Shown piece after piece: positions 42,736 to 51,776 of a stretch of DNA of 64,000 bases. The stretch is taken from positions 310,001 through 374,000 of the forward strand of contig NZ_WEGI01000008.1 of NCBI RefSeq assembly GCF_009604425.1, given 5' to 3'. The notes beneath the pieces were generated by a model that saw only the letters and a list, made by a program, of their open reading frames with translations, did not search any database and was not told where the DNA came from. A program made the translations under genes and the position numbers. This stretch comes from Nocardia aurantia. GTDB lineage: Bacteria > Actinomycetota > Actinomycetes > Mycobacteriales > Mycobacteriaceae. Numbering within the stretch: the stretch's first letter is position 1; every line of letters starts with the position of its first letter.

Positions 42736-43788
42736 ATGTCCCTGTCCCGCCGTGCCTTTGCCGCGGCCGTGCTCACCTCGGCGCTCGTCGCCGCGGGCTG
42801 CGGCTCGGCCGACGACGCCACCCCGGCCGCGAAGCCCGCCGCCACTTGGACCGCACCCGCCGGGCTGACCGGTGCGCTGACCCTCTACTCGGCGAATCCG
42901 CAGGAGCTCACCGACGATCTGGTGGCGGCGTTCAGCCGGGCATCGGGGGTGAAGGTCGACGTGTTCGCGGGCGAGACCGGCAAGGTCACCGCGAAACTCG
43001 ATGCGGAGTGGGCGAATCCGAAAGCCGACGTGGTGTACCTGGCGTCCTGGTCCCCGGCCGCCAAGTACGCCGCCGACGGCCGCACCCTCGCCTACCGTCC
43101 GCAGGACGCGGCGCAGGTGCGCGCCGGGTGGGCCGGGAAGGACGACGCCTTCACCGGCCGCGACGGCTCGGCGCTGACCATCGTGGTGAACACGAAAGTC
43201 GCACCGGGACAACCCGGGGACTGGTCCGACCTCACCGCCCCCGAGTACCGGGGCAAGGTGATCATGCCGGACCCGCGCGAATCCGGCACCGCGCGCGACC
43301 TGATCGCCGCGATGACCGCCGCCTGGGGCAAGGACAAGACCTGGGACCTGTTCGACCGGCTGTTCGCCAACGGCATGGTGGTGCACGGCGCCAACGGCCC
43401 CGCCCTCGACGACGTCACCGCGGGTTCACACGCGGTCGTGCTGGGCGGCGTCGACTACTCCGCCTACGCCGCGATCGACAAGGGCGAACCGCTGCGGGTG
43501 ATCGCCCCGGCCTCGGGTACCACGATCACACCCCGGCCGGCCTTCATCGTCAAGAGCACGAAGAATCCGGCCGCCGCGAAGGCCCTGGTGGACTTCATGT
43601 TCTCGGCACAGGGTCAGCAGATCTCCGCCGGCCGCAAGATGATTCCCGGCCGCACCGACGTCCCCACCGCCACCGGAACCCGCGCCTTCGGCGACATCGA
43701 GCAGCTGAACTTCACCTGGGATCAGGTCCGGATGACCGGCTCGGCCGTACTCGACGAGTTCACCGAGCGGTACCTGGCCACATCGTGA
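42736..43788 (+). CDS. Solute-binding lipoprotein of an ABC importer (SBP_bac_6/Fbp-like)
   Basis: 350 residues. Lipoprotein signal with lipobox LVAAGC (Cys about 21). Type 2 periplasmic-binding fold: GALTLYSANPQELTDDLVAAF, MPDPRESGTARDL and ISAGRKMIPGRTDV. Iron-binding Fbp proteins need a paired tyrosine motif (YY) in the second lobe; here I see VDYSAYAA, not a tandem YY, so ferric iron is not assured. AAAGGAA lies 6 bp before the ATG. The stop overlaps the permease GTG (GTGA). Substrate could be iron, an organophosphate or a phosphonate; the attached phosphoesterase makes phosphorus compounds worth considering. Confidence 0.88.
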   Translation: MSLSRRAFAAAVLTSALVAAGCGSADDATPAAKPAATWTAPAGLTGALTLYSANPQELTDDLVAAFSRASGVKVDVFAGETGKVTAKLDAEWANPKADVVYLASWSPAAKYAADGRTLAYRPQDAAQVRAGWAGKDDAFTGRDGSALTIVVNTKVAPGQPGDWSDLTAPEYRGKVIMPDPRESGTARDLIAAMTAAWGKDKTWDLFDRLFANGMVVHGANGPALDDVTAGSHAVVLGGVDYSAYAAIDKGEPLRVIAPASGTTITPRPAFIVKSTKNPAAAKALVDFMFSAQGQQISAGRKMIPGRTDVPTATGTRAFGDIEQLNFTWDQVRMTGSAVLDEFTERYLATS

Positions 43789-45473
43789 GGCCGGAATCCG
43801 GCCACGCCGGACCTGGTTCGCGAACCCGGTCCGGCGCAGGGGTTCTCGTGCTGTCGGCAGTGCTGGTGGTGGCCGTCGCGGCGCCGCTGGCGGCGGTGCT
43901 GATCCGCGCGGTCACCGGATTCGACGGCAGCCCTTCGGCGCTGGGCGAACTGACCCGGCCGGCGAATCTGCGCATCGTCGGCAACACGGTCCTGCTGAGC
44001 GTGCTGGTGGTGGCCGTGGCCACCGTAATGGCCGCGCCGCTGGCCTTCTGCATGTCCTGGACCTCGATGCGGCGGCATCGCTGGATCGATATCGCCGTGA
44101 TGGTGCCGTTCCTCACCCCGCCGTACGTGGCCGCGATGGCCTGGCTGGATGTCACCCGCGTCAACGGTCCGGCCGAGCAGTGGTTCGGGCCGGCCGGAAG
44201 GGCGGGGCGTGCGGTGGTGGAGACGCCGTTCGGCATGGCGGTGATCATGGCGTGCGAGGTCTTCACCTTCCTGTATCTGTTGCTGCGCAACCGGCTCGAC
44301 GCCGTGCCCGCCTCCCTCGACGAGATGGCCGCGGTCGCCGGGGCTTCGGCGTGGCAGCGGTTCCGGCTGGTGCTCGTCCCGTTGCTCGGCCCCACCTACA
44401 CGCTCGGCGCACTCATCGTGTTCATCCGCGCCGCAGGCGAATTCGGCACCCCGGTGACCCTCGGCAATCGGATCGGCTTCCCGGTGCTGGTATCGCAGAT
44501 CTACGCGAACGTCACCATCGATCCACTGAATTTCCCACGCGCGGCGGCCTTTTCGACCGTCCTGCTGGCACTGGGCACCACGGTCTGGGGACTCCAGCAG
44601 TGGGTGGGCCGCCGCGAGGTGCCCTCCGGCGGCCGGGTGGCGCGCCGGGTGAGCGTCGCCGCGGGCCGGTGGGCCGCGGCCGGCTGGTGCTGGGTCGGGA
44701 TGGTGCTGCTGGTCTCGGTGGTGGTGCCGTGCCTGTCGGTCGTGCTGGGCGCGATGACGGTGCTGCGCTCGAAGCCGCCCGCGCCGGACAACCTCACCTT
44801 CGACTACTTCGCCCGGGTGCTGCGGCCAGGCCGCGGCCTGGCGGCCCTGCAGAACAGCGTCGTGCTGGCGCTGATCGCGGCCACGCTGGCCACGGTGCTG
44901 GCGGTCGCGTGCACGATCGCGGTCGCACGGCGCGGGAGCACCGCGGCCGTGCGGCGCGGGATCGATCTGCTCGGCGTCGCGCCGGACACCGTGCCGTCCA
45001 TCGTGCTGGTGATCGGCTTCATCTTCTTCTGGAACGCGCCGTGGCTGCCGGTCACCCCGTACGGCACCCGGGCCATGGTGGTGCTCGCCTATGTGGTGAT
45101 CACGCTGCCGATGGTGCTGCAGAACGTGAAGGCGGCCCGCGCCGCCGTCGACGACAAGTTGTGGGAGGCCGCCGCGGTCGCCGGCGCGACCGGCCGGCAG
45201 ACGTTGTGGCGCATCACGATTCCGTTGCTGCTGCCGGGGCTGGTGGCCGGCTGGCTGCTGGCCTTCCTGCTCGGTGTGCGTGAGGTGGTGGCGTCCTCGA
45301 TGGTGCGGCCCGCCGCGTTGCCCCTGTTGTCGCCGTGGATCCTCGGCCAATTCGACTCGGGTCACCGCGCCGAGGCGATGGCCATGACCGTGATCGGGAT
45401 CCTCGGCTCCACCCTCATCCTCGTCGTTCTCGAATGGTGGCGAAACCGCATGAGCGAGAAGCGGATCCGATGA
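43785..45473 (+). CDS. ABC importer permease, two fused membrane domains
   Basis: 562 residues with about 12 membrane helices in two repeats. Each half has an EAA-type loop: ASLDEMAAVAGASAWQRFRLVLVPLL and DDKLWEAAAVAGATGRQTLWRITIPLLLPG. This is the FbpB/PhnU-like fused permease form that pairs with one ATPase and one lipoprotein. Starts at GTG 43785, overlapping the SBP stop; ends ATGA overlapping the phosphoesterase start, so the four products are made in one translationally coupled run. Confidence 0.92.
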   Translation: MRPESGHAGPGSRTRSGAGVLVLSAVLVVAVAAPLAAVLIRAVTGFDGSPSALGELTRPANLRIVGNTVLLSVLVVAVATVMAAPLAFCMSWTSMRRHRWIDIAVMVPFLTPPYVAAMAWLDVTRVNGPAEQWFGPAGRAGRAVVETPFGMAVIMACEVFTFLYLLLRNRLDAVPASLDEMAAVAGASAWQRFRLVLVPLLGPTYTLGALIVFIRAAGEFGTPVTLGNRIGFPVLVSQIYANVTIDPLNFPRAAAFSTVLLALGTTVWGLQQWVGRREVPSGGRVARRVSVAAGRWAAAGWCWVGMVLLVSVVVPCLSVVLGAMTVLRSKPPAPDNLTFDYFARVLRPGRGLAALQNSVVLALIAATLATVLAVACTIAVARRGSTAAVRRGIDLLGVAPDTVPSIVLVIGFIFFWNAPWLPVTPYGTRAMVVLAYVVITLPMVLQNVKAARAAVDDKLWEAAAVAGATGRQTLWRITIPLLLPGLVAGWLLAFLLGVREVVASSMVRPAALPLLSPWILGQFDSGHRAEAMAMTVIGILGSTLILVVLEWWRNRMSEKRIR

Positions 45474-46408
45474 TCAAGCTGGCACACGTCGCCGACGTGC
45501 ACCTGGGTGCGCGGCTGCGCGCGATCCCCGACTATCCCGGTTGCCCGCCCATCGATCCGGTGGGGGACGCCTACGCGGCCTTCGAGGTACTACGGCAGCG
45601 CCTGCTCACCGGCGGCTACGACGGCGTGCTGATCGCCGGTGACCTGTTCGATCGGCACGAGCCCACCCCGCGCGCCCTGGCGGCCGCGGCGGCCGCGCTG
45701 GCCGACCTGCACGAGGCGGGCATCCCGGTGGCGCTCGCCTGGGGTAACCACGACGCCGAATCGCCGCTGCCCCGGCAACTCCGGTTACCGCCGAGCTGCT
45801 GGGTCGCACCGGCCGGCGAGGCCGGCACCCGGCACTGGCCCGATCAGGGCATCGCCCTGCACGCCCGCTCCGTCGACGTGCCCGACGAACTGCGCGACCT
45901 CGCCGCCGACTATCCGAAGCCGGAGGCGGGCTGGACCAACATCGGCATGCTGCACACCAGCCTCGGCGGCGAGCGCAGCCGCCGCGTGTGCGCCCCCACC
46001 ACCGTGCCCACCCTCGCGGACCGCCGCTACGACTACTGGGCCCTGGGGCATGTGCACGAGCGCCTGGTGATCAATCCGGACCCGATGGTGGCCTTCGCCG
46101 GAAATCCGCATCCGGCAAGGAAATTCGAGCGCGGCCCGCGCGGCTTCCTCGAACTGCGCTGTGCGGACGAGACGGTCACCGCGCACCCCGTGGACACCTC
46201 CCCGATCGTGCGCGAAATCCTCACCGCCGAAACGGAATCCGACATCCATCGCCGGTTCGCGGAGTACCCGGCGGCGGGCCGGACGATCCTGTGGGCACTG
46301 TCGGGCCCGCCGGATCTGCTGGCTCCCGCGCGCGAGGCCGCCCGCGAGCACGCCGGATTCGCGGTGACGGGCAAGGGATCCGCGGCGTCACACGGTGAAT
46401 CCGACTGA
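45470..46408 (+). CDS. SbcD/Mre11-like metallophosphoesterase
   Basis: 312 residues. All calcineurin-like motifs are present: DVHLG, AGDLFDRHEPT, WGNHDAES, a later His in GMLHTSLGG and GHVHE. The arrangement is that of SbcD/Mre11 DNA nucleases, but the capping/C-terminal SbcC-binding region is short and no sbcC gene is near. The ATG overlaps the permease stop, so it is translationally coupled to an importer. It may hydrolyse an imported phosphoester, or be a nuclease carried along in the operon; the sequence does not decide. It converges on the SBP_bac_5 gene. Confidence 0.85.
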   Translation: MIKLAHVADVHLGARLRAIPDYPGCPPIDPVGDAYAAFEVLRQRLLTGGYDGVLIAGDLFDRHEPTPRALAAAAAALADLHEAGIPVALAWGNHDAESPLPRQLRLPPSCWVAPAGEAGTRHWPDQGIALHARSVDVPDELRDLAADYPKPEAGWTNIGMLHTSLGGERSRRVCAPTTVPTLADRRYDYWALGHVHERLVINPDPMVAFAGNPHPARKFERGPRGFLELRCADETVTAHPVDTSPIVREILTAETESDIHRRFAEYPAAGRTILWALSGPPDLLAPAREAAREHAGFAVTGKGSAASHGESD

Positions 46409-46573
46409 GGTCGACGCGCCGCGGTCGGGGTCACGGCCGCCACGACGCCCGGCGGCGAAGCGAGCAGGCCACCGGCAGCCGGGGTCGACGCGCCCGGTTC
46501 ATTCGCGGGCGGTTGCACGACCGAGGCGCCGGTGTCCCGCCTCCAGAATACGCTGCCACCAGCAGAAACCGCT

Positions 46574-48220
46574 TCAGCTGGTGCGATCGGCGACGAAAGC
46601 CGCCTTGCCGAGCCGCACGGTGCCGTCCGCGTACACCTCGATTCCGGTCACCGAGGTGGAGTGCGCGGTGAGATTGCGCACCCGGTAGGTGTAGATGTAC
46701 GGGTTCGCCCGCTGCACCAGCCGCACCGCCTGCTCGTACAGCGCGCCGCGGCGGGCCGGGCTGGTGGTGTGCGCGGCCCAGAACAGCACCTCGTCCAGGG
46801 CGGGGGAGCTGTATCCGGCGTAGTTGCCGCTGGATCCGGTGGTGAGGAAGCGGGAGATGTTGCCGTCCGGGTCGAGTCGCCCCGACCACCCCAGCAACAG
46901 CGCCTCGTAGGTGCCGCGCTTCTGCGCCTCGAGCATCGCCGGATACTCCGAGGGCACGATGCGCAGCTCGAAACCGCCACGGGCGAGCTGGTCCCGCAGC
47001 GCCTGCGCGTACTGCAGCTGATCGGAGATGTTCATCACCTGGATCGTGACCGGATAGGGGGTCTGCACGCCCGCCTCGGCGAGCAGCCGCCGCGCGCGAT
47101 CCGGATCGAACTCCGGGCAATCGGTATCGGCCGCGGTCGCGTACGAGGTGCGTGGCGCGATCGGGGTGCAGGCGGGCTCGTACCAGCCCTTGAACACCTG
47201 ATCCACCAGCGCCTTCCGGTCGATGCTCAGCGAGAGGGCCTGCCGGACACGGGGATCGATGGCCAACGGGGTCTCGATCGGCTTCGCCGGTTTGCCGGCG
47301 CCGTCCACGTTGCCGATGTTGAGGTAGAAGCCCTGGAAGCCGAACGAACCCGAGACCAGCAGGTGCAGCCCGGGATCGGTGCTCAGCGCGCCGACGTCCT
47401 GCGGGGACATGGTGTCGGCCACCTGGATGTCACCGGCCCGCAGCGCCGCCGCGCGGGCCTTCGGATCGGTCATGATCCGGTACACGATCCGATCGAAATG
47501 CACGTTCTGCGCGTCGTAGTAGAGCGGATCGCGTTCGACCACGATCGTCTGTTGCGGGATGCGCTCGACGAATTTGAACGGGCCCACGCAGACCGGATTG
47601 TCACCGAAGTCCTTGCCCTCCTCGCGGAGTGCGGTCGGCGACATGATCATTCCGGCCCGGTCGGCCAGGGCGGCGGTGATCGGCGCGAACGGGGTGCTGA
47701 ACTTGAGCACCACCTGAGCCGAACCTTCCGTCTCGATCCCGGTGATCGGGCCCATCTCGCCGGTGCGCTGGGAGCCTTCCAGTGTGAGGTGCCGTTGCAG
47801 ACTGGTCCGGACCGCGGCGGCGTTGAAGCTGGTGCCGTCGGCGAATTCGACCCCGGTGCGCAGCGGGATGGTGACCGTCAGGCCGTCGTCGGAGAAACGC
47901 GGCAGGTCCGTCGCCAGCTGCGGCACCAGATTGCCGGAAGAGTCGTTGTCGTAGAGCTTCTCGCAGACCGTGCTCATCACGGAGCGCATGTACAGCGAAC
48001 TGGAGGTGGTCGGATCGAGCCGGTCCGGTTCGTTGGACAGGCCCATCACCAGATCGCCGCCGAGCCGGACCTTCCGGTCACCCACCGGGGTGCCGTAGTC
48101 GTCGGCGTGCGAGGTGTTCGGCACCGGCGGCTGGGCCGACGAACAGGAGGCCAGCCCCAGCGCCACGGCCGCCGCGGCGATCGCCCGCAGCGGCCGGCGG
48201 ATGTCAGAGCGCCCGAACAA
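46574..48220 (-). CDS. Peptide/nickel-type ABC solute-binding lipoprotein (SBP_bac_5)
   Basis: 548 residues. Lipobox in VALGLASCSS (Cys about 26). Family 5 pattern: GGDLVMGLSNEPDRLDPTTS, FADGTSFNAAAVRTSLQRH, GPFKFVERIPQQTIVVERDPLYYD and DPRVRQALSLSIDRKALVDQVFKG. Binds oligopeptides, nickel or related solutes for import, but no permease or ATPase gene lies beside it. The start at 48220 lies inside the DUF742 gene (17-bp overlap), so it is translationally coupled to the conservon genes. This suggests a sensory role, presenting a ligand to the receptor kinase, rather than ordinary uptake. The end converges with the phosphoesterase gene. Confidence 0.9.
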   Translation of the reverse strand: MFGRSDIRRPLRAIAAAAVALGLASCSSAQPPVPNTSHADDYGTPVGDRKVRLGGDLVMGLSNEPDRLDPTTSSSLYMRSVMSTVCEKLYDNDSSGNLVPQLATDLPRFSDDGLTVTIPLRTGVEFADGTSFNAAAVRTSLQRHLTLEGSQRTGEMGPITGIETEGSAQVVLKFSTPFAPITAALADRAGMIMSPTALREEGKDFGDNPVCVGPFKFVERIPQQTIVVERDPLYYDAQNVHFDRIVYRIMTDPKARAAALRAGDIQVADTMSPQDVGALSTDPGLHLLVSGSFGFQGFYLNIGNVDGAGKPAKPIETPLAIDPRVRQALSLSIDRKALVDQVFKGWYEPACTPIAPRTSYATAADTDCPEFDPDRARRLLAEAGVQTPYPVTIQVMNISDQLQYAQALRDQLARGGFELRIVPSEYPAMLEAQKRGTYEALLLGWSGRLDPDGNISRFLTTGSSGNYAGYSSPALDEVLFWAAHTTSPARRGALYEQAVRLVQRANPYIYTYRVRNLTAHSTSVTGIEVYADGTVRLGKAAFVADRTS

Positions 48221-48590
48221 GATTGCGGATCCTCTCGATGGCGGAGACGGACAGTTCCGCCGACTCGCGGACGGCCAGATAGCCGGCGACGGCCAGATCG
48301 CTCACGATCACCTTCGCCAGGCCGAGCGGAACATGCAGTGCGGCACCGATTTCGGCGATCGACATCGGTTCCTGGCAGAGCTGGACGACCGTGCGCTGCT
48401 CCAGCTGCAGCGGCGCCGACAGGGCCGACGGCGGTGCCTGCACGATCGTTTCGATCCGCAGGCCGTCGATCACCGGGGTGGTACGCCCGCCGGTGACGAC
48501 GAAGGGACGGACGAATTCGTTGTCGTCGTGGTCCTCGTCGGCGTCCTGGCGATCGCGGTCGAACCATCCTGGATTGTCGTCGGTGGTCAC
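48204..48590 (-). CDS. DUF742 protein (conservon CvnC-like)
   Basis: 128 residues: acidic N-terminus, then FVRPFVVTGGRTTP and the helix-turn-helix-like LEQRTVVQLCQEPMSIAEIGAALHVPLGLAKVIVSDLAVAGYLAV. DUF742 is the third component of Streptomyces-type conservons, between roadblock/LC7 and GTPase genes. Here it follows the kinase by 19 bp with no roadblock gene between, and no GTPase gene follows. GGAGTACCGGTG lies before the ATG. Confidence 0.92.
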   Translation of the reverse strand: MTTDDNPGWFDRDRQDADEDHDDNEFVRPFVVTGGRTTPVIDGLRIETIVQAPPSALSAPLQLEQRTVVQLCQEPMSIAEIGAALHVPLGLAKVIVSDLAVAGYLAVRESAELSVSAIERIRNLVRAL

Positions 48591-48609
48591 CGGTACTCCT
48601 CTGCGGTGG

Positions 48610-51036
48610 TCACGAACGCGGCGGCCGGGCCGGATCGTCTGCGAACGTGGGTGCGCCGTAGGGGTCCGGTACCGGCGCGGTGCCCGCGGCGGCGCCGCGC
48701 TGGTGGCCGGCCCGGAAGGAGGACAACAGATCCCGCGTCTCCTCGGGGGCCCAGCGCTGCGTGACCGGCCCGGGATCCGGGCGCACGGTGAAGCCGGTGT
48801 CCGGCCGGGACCGGTGTTCCGCTCCCGTGACGGCCTCGCCGGTCCGCTTGGTGCGCTTGACCAATCCGTTCCGGGTGGTGGGCGGCGCGGCGCCCGGCGC
48901 CTGCGGTTCCGGAATCCGGCGCGGGGCGGGGTCGGCCACCGCCTCGACCACGGGCGCCGTGGCGATGCCGCGGCCCGCCGACAGCGCGCCGCGAATCTCG
49001 GTGTCCGAGCCCCAGGACGGCTGCATCACCGTGCCCGGCGCCAGCGCCTGGACGGTCGCGTACTCCTGATCCTGTTGCGCGACGAGCACGGCCGGCGGCA
49101 GGGTGAGCCGCGCGACTACGCCACTGACCGGTGAGGTGGTCAGCTCGACGGTGATGCCCAGGCGCTGCGCCAGCCGGCCGACCACGTAATGCCCGAGATA
49201 GCGCGTGGGTGCGACCACGAAGTCCTGCTCGCCACGGAGTTTGGCGTTCGACTGCGCGAGTTGTTCGGTGGTCATGCCGATTCCGTGATCGACGACCGCG
49301 ACCAGATAGCCGCCCTGCGGCGTCGGCCGGGCGTAGATCTCGACCTCGAGATCCGGGGGTGAGAAGGCGAGCCCGTTCTCGATCAATTCGGCGAGCATGT
49401 GCGACAGTTCGCTGGCGACCGCGCCCGTGATCAGCACGTCCTCGACCCGGCGCAGCACCACCCGCCGGTAGTCGTCCACCTCCGACATGCCGGCGCGGAT
49501 CACGTCGATCAGGCTGATCGGCCGGGTGAGCCGGCGCGGGCTGCTCTCGCCGACGAGCACCAGCAGGCTCTCGGCGTTGCGGCGCATGCGGGTGGCGAGG
49601 TGGTCGAGCTCGAACAGATTGGACAGCGCCTTGGGATCCAGTTCCTCGCGCTCGAATTCGCTGATCAGCGCGAGCTGGCGGCGGACCAGGTTCTGGTTGC
49701 GGCGGGCCAGGTTGCCCATCGACTCGATCGTGTTGCGCCGCAACAGCGCCTGCTGCGAGGCGAGTTCGAATGCGGTGTGCTGCACGCGATCCAGCGCGCC
49801 GGCGACCGCGGCGATCTCGGCGCTGGACCCGGCGGGGGTCCGCACCGGTTCCGGCGGGTCCGGCGGGCTGTCCACGGCCCGCGACCATTCCTCGATGACG
49901 TTCGGCAACCGGCGCGACGCGACCTCGTCGGCCTCCCCGGCCAGCTTGGCCAGCGGCCGGACCAGCGCGCGGACGGACGCGAACACCAGCGCGATCATGG
50001 CGGCGATCGCGATCGCCGCACCGGCGAGGAAGATGATCAGGTTGGTCTCCGCGGCCGCGCGCAGATCGTCCGCGCGGGTACGGATGTCGCCGCCGACGGC
50101 CTTCTGCACCGCGCGCTGCGCGTCGATCACGGCCGTGGTGTGCGTCCACCACGCCGCCGGATCGACCGGCCGCACCAGCGGGCCGTCCGACGCCAGCGCG
50201 GCGCTCTCGGACTGATCGCTCGCGGCGGCGTCGTCACCGCGCATCACCGCGTCCAGATCGGCCTGCCGGTCCTTCGCCGCGTACCGCGAGAAGGCTTGCA
50301 GCGACTCCTGTTTGGCGGCCCGAATCTCCAGGAACTGGCCGTACTCGCCGCCCGAGAAGCGCCCGGCGACGAAAACGCCGTTGAGGAAGCCGCGTTCGCG
50401 GTCGAACTGGTCCTTGATCGCGCCCAGTGCGTAGAACGCCTGCAGTCCGCGTTGCAGCCGAGGGTCGTTGGCCTGATCGAGGCCGAGCGTGAGGTGGTTC
50501 AGCGCGCCGACCGCGTCGTTGTAGAACTGCAGCGCAACGGGTCTGCTGATGCGCCGGGTGTCGATCTGGGTGCGGGTGCTGCCCAGCATGTTCAGCTGGC
50601 CGAGCGCGGACCGGACCTGATCGGCGCCCGGCGCGTCCGAGTCGACCCCGCCCCGCACCGCGGCGAGGGTGGCATCGACGTTGCGGCGCTGGACCGCCAG
50701 CGGCTGTTGCAGCCCGGCGTCGCCACCGAGCAGGCCGTTACTGAGCCCGAGTTCGCGCTGGATCTGGTCGGTCAGGTCCTGGACGTTCAACGCCAGCGCC
50801 ACCGCCCGGCGGGTGGCGTCGGCCTCCCGGTAGTCCGAGTACGCGCGTTGCACCGTGATCGCCACCAGCACCAGCACCAGGACCAGGGCGAACACCAGGA
50901 TGCGGGACAACTGACCCCCGATGGTCCGGGGACGCAGGATCAGGCTCGCCGCGACGCGCGGCAATCTCCGCCGGGTGGCGTTCGGTGCTGATTCCGAATC
51001 TGATTCGACCGCGGGCTTTACCTGCCGTAGGCGCAC
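48610..51036 (-). CDS. Conservon sensor histidine-kinase-like protein (CvnA-like) with NIT domain
   Basis: 808 residues. One membrane helix near residues 45-65 (RILVFALVLVLVLVAITVQ), an extracytoplasmic NIT-type helical domain (about 75-325) and a second helix (LIIFLAGAAIAIAAMIALVFA), then HAMP and a kinase core. The ATPase N-box reads ELIENGLAFSPP and G1 reads VDHGIGM. A long Pro/Arg-rich tail follows. As in other CvnA proteins, the phospho-accepting histidine motif is not canonical. Start: GTG 51036 after GGAG; the frame remains open to 51144. Operon: DUF742 and an SBP lipoprotein follow. Confidence 0.9.
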   Translation of the reverse strand: MRLRQVKPAVESDSESAPNATRRRLPRVAASLILRPRTIGGQLSRILVFALVLVLVLVAITVQRAYSDYREADATRRAVALALNVQDLTDQIQRELGLSNGLLGGDAGLQQPLAVQRRNVDATLAAVRGGVDSDAPGADQVRSALGQLNMLGSTRTQIDTRRISRPVALQFYNDAVGALNHLTLGLDQANDPRLQRGLQAFYALGAIKDQFDRERGFLNGVFVAGRFSGGEYGQFLEIRAAKQESLQAFSRYAAKDRQADLDAVMRGDDAAASDQSESAALASDGPLVRPVDPAAWWTHTTAVIDAQRAVQKAVGGDIRTRADDLRAAAETNLIIFLAGAAIAIAAMIALVFASVRALVRPLAKLAGEADEVASRRLPNVIEEWSRAVDSPPDPPEPVRTPAGSSAEIAAVAGALDRVQHTAFELASQQALLRRNTIESMGNLARRNQNLVRRQLALISEFEREELDPKALSNLFELDHLATRMRRNAESLLVLVGESSPRRLTRPISLIDVIRAGMSEVDDYRRVVLRRVEDVLITGAVASELSHMLAELIENGLAFSPPDLEVEIYARPTPQGGYLVAVVDHGIGMTTEQLAQSNAKLRGEQDFVVAPTRYLGHYVVGRLAQRLGITVELTTSPVSGVVARLTLPPAVLVAQQDQEYATVQALAPGTVMQPSWGSDTEIRGALSAGRGIATAPVVEAVADPAPRRIPEPQAPGAAPPTTRNGLVKRTKRTGEAVTGAEHRSRPDTGFTVRPDPGPVTQRWAPEETRDLLSSFRAGHQRGAAAGTAPVPDPYGAPTFADDPARPPRS

Positions 51037-51150
51037 TACCTGCCACTCCTCCGAACGGCCGTGGCCAGCGGCAGCGCACGGAATTCTGCGAGAAACATCC
51101 CATACGCCCTCATCTGCGTCAACCCGGGAACGGCCACAGCACAAGGGATG

Positions 51151-51699
51151 TCAAGCCGCCCGGACAGCCGCCAGCAACTCGTCGACGGACCACTGGTCGT
51201 CGGCGTGGACGCCGTGTTTCGCGGCCGTTACCCGCCCGTCGGGCGCGATCAGGAAGTCCGCCGGCAGCCCGAGCCGGCCGCCCTCCGGTCGCAGCGACGG
51301 CATCGGCGCGCCGCTGCGCCGCGCCTCGCGCAGGGTGCGAGCGACGCCGAGCACGATCGCCGGCCAGCTGCGGGGATCGAGCAGGGCGCGCGGGCCGGAT
51401 TCGACACCGAACTCCCGATACAGCCGCCGGTGCGGATCGGCGACGAGATCCAGCGGCACCTCCGCCGCGTGTTTGCGCAATTCGTCCGCGCTGGAATGGA
51501 ATACGACCACCTCGCGGACGCCGGCGGCGGCGATCTCGGCGCGCCGGGTGACGATCGATCGCAGGTGCAGGTGACAGACCGGGCAACCGGCGAAGCGGCG
51601 GAACTGGAGGTGGATCAGGCGGTCGGCGTCGGGGACGGGCACCTCGGTCCCGGTGACGGTGGTCAGCGTCCGGGTGGGCACGGTGGACAACAGCGGCAT
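51151..51699 (-). CDS. Peroxiredoxin-like (AhpC/TSA) protein
   Basis: 182 residues with a thioredoxin fold. The redox motif is FAGCPVCHLHLRS, a CPVC vicinal pair where typical AhpC proteins have a single peroxidatic Cys; the C-terminus has GLPADFLIAPDGRV. Members of this DUF899/AhpC-TSA-like set are peroxiredoxins or thiol-disulphide enzymes of uncertain substrate. The ATG at 51699 is divergent from a TetR gene; the long palindrome between them probably controls both. CGAGG precedes the start. Confidence 0.87.
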   Translation of the reverse strand: MPLLSTVPTRTLTTVTGTEVPVPDADRLIHLQFRRFAGCPVCHLHLRSIVTRRAEIAAAGVREVVVFHSSADELRKHAAEVPLDLVADPHRRLYREFGVESGPRALLDPRSWPAIVLGVARTLREARRSGAPMPSLRPEGGRLGLPADFLIAPDGRVTAAKHGVHADDQWSVDELLAAVRAA

Positions 51700-51712
51700 G
51701 TCGACTCCTCGG

Positions 51713-51747
51713 CTCGTTGTAGGCGTACGAAGTACTCCTACAACGAG
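51713..51747. promoter_or_regulatory. 35-bp near-perfect operator palindrome
   Basis: Outer arms CTCGTTGTAGG (51713-51723) and CCTACAACGAG (51737-51747) are a perfect 11-bp inverted repeat. The 13-bp centre contains a second inverted pair, GTAC-GAA-GTAC. It sits between the divergent peroxiredoxin-like and TetR genes, upstream of both starts. Confidence 0.85.
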
Positions 51748-51776
51748 TATGCGCGTATCTTGTACGCTGTCAATCC

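Noticed and set aside
46532..48496. 654-codon plus ORF opposite the peptide-binding lipoprotein
   Set aside because: Shadow frame with His/Arg/Gly-rich composition; the opposite strand encodes a complete SBP_bac_5 protein.
49399..50991. 530-codon plus ORF opposite the sensor kinase
   Set aside because: No motif; antisense of NIT/HATPase coding sequence.
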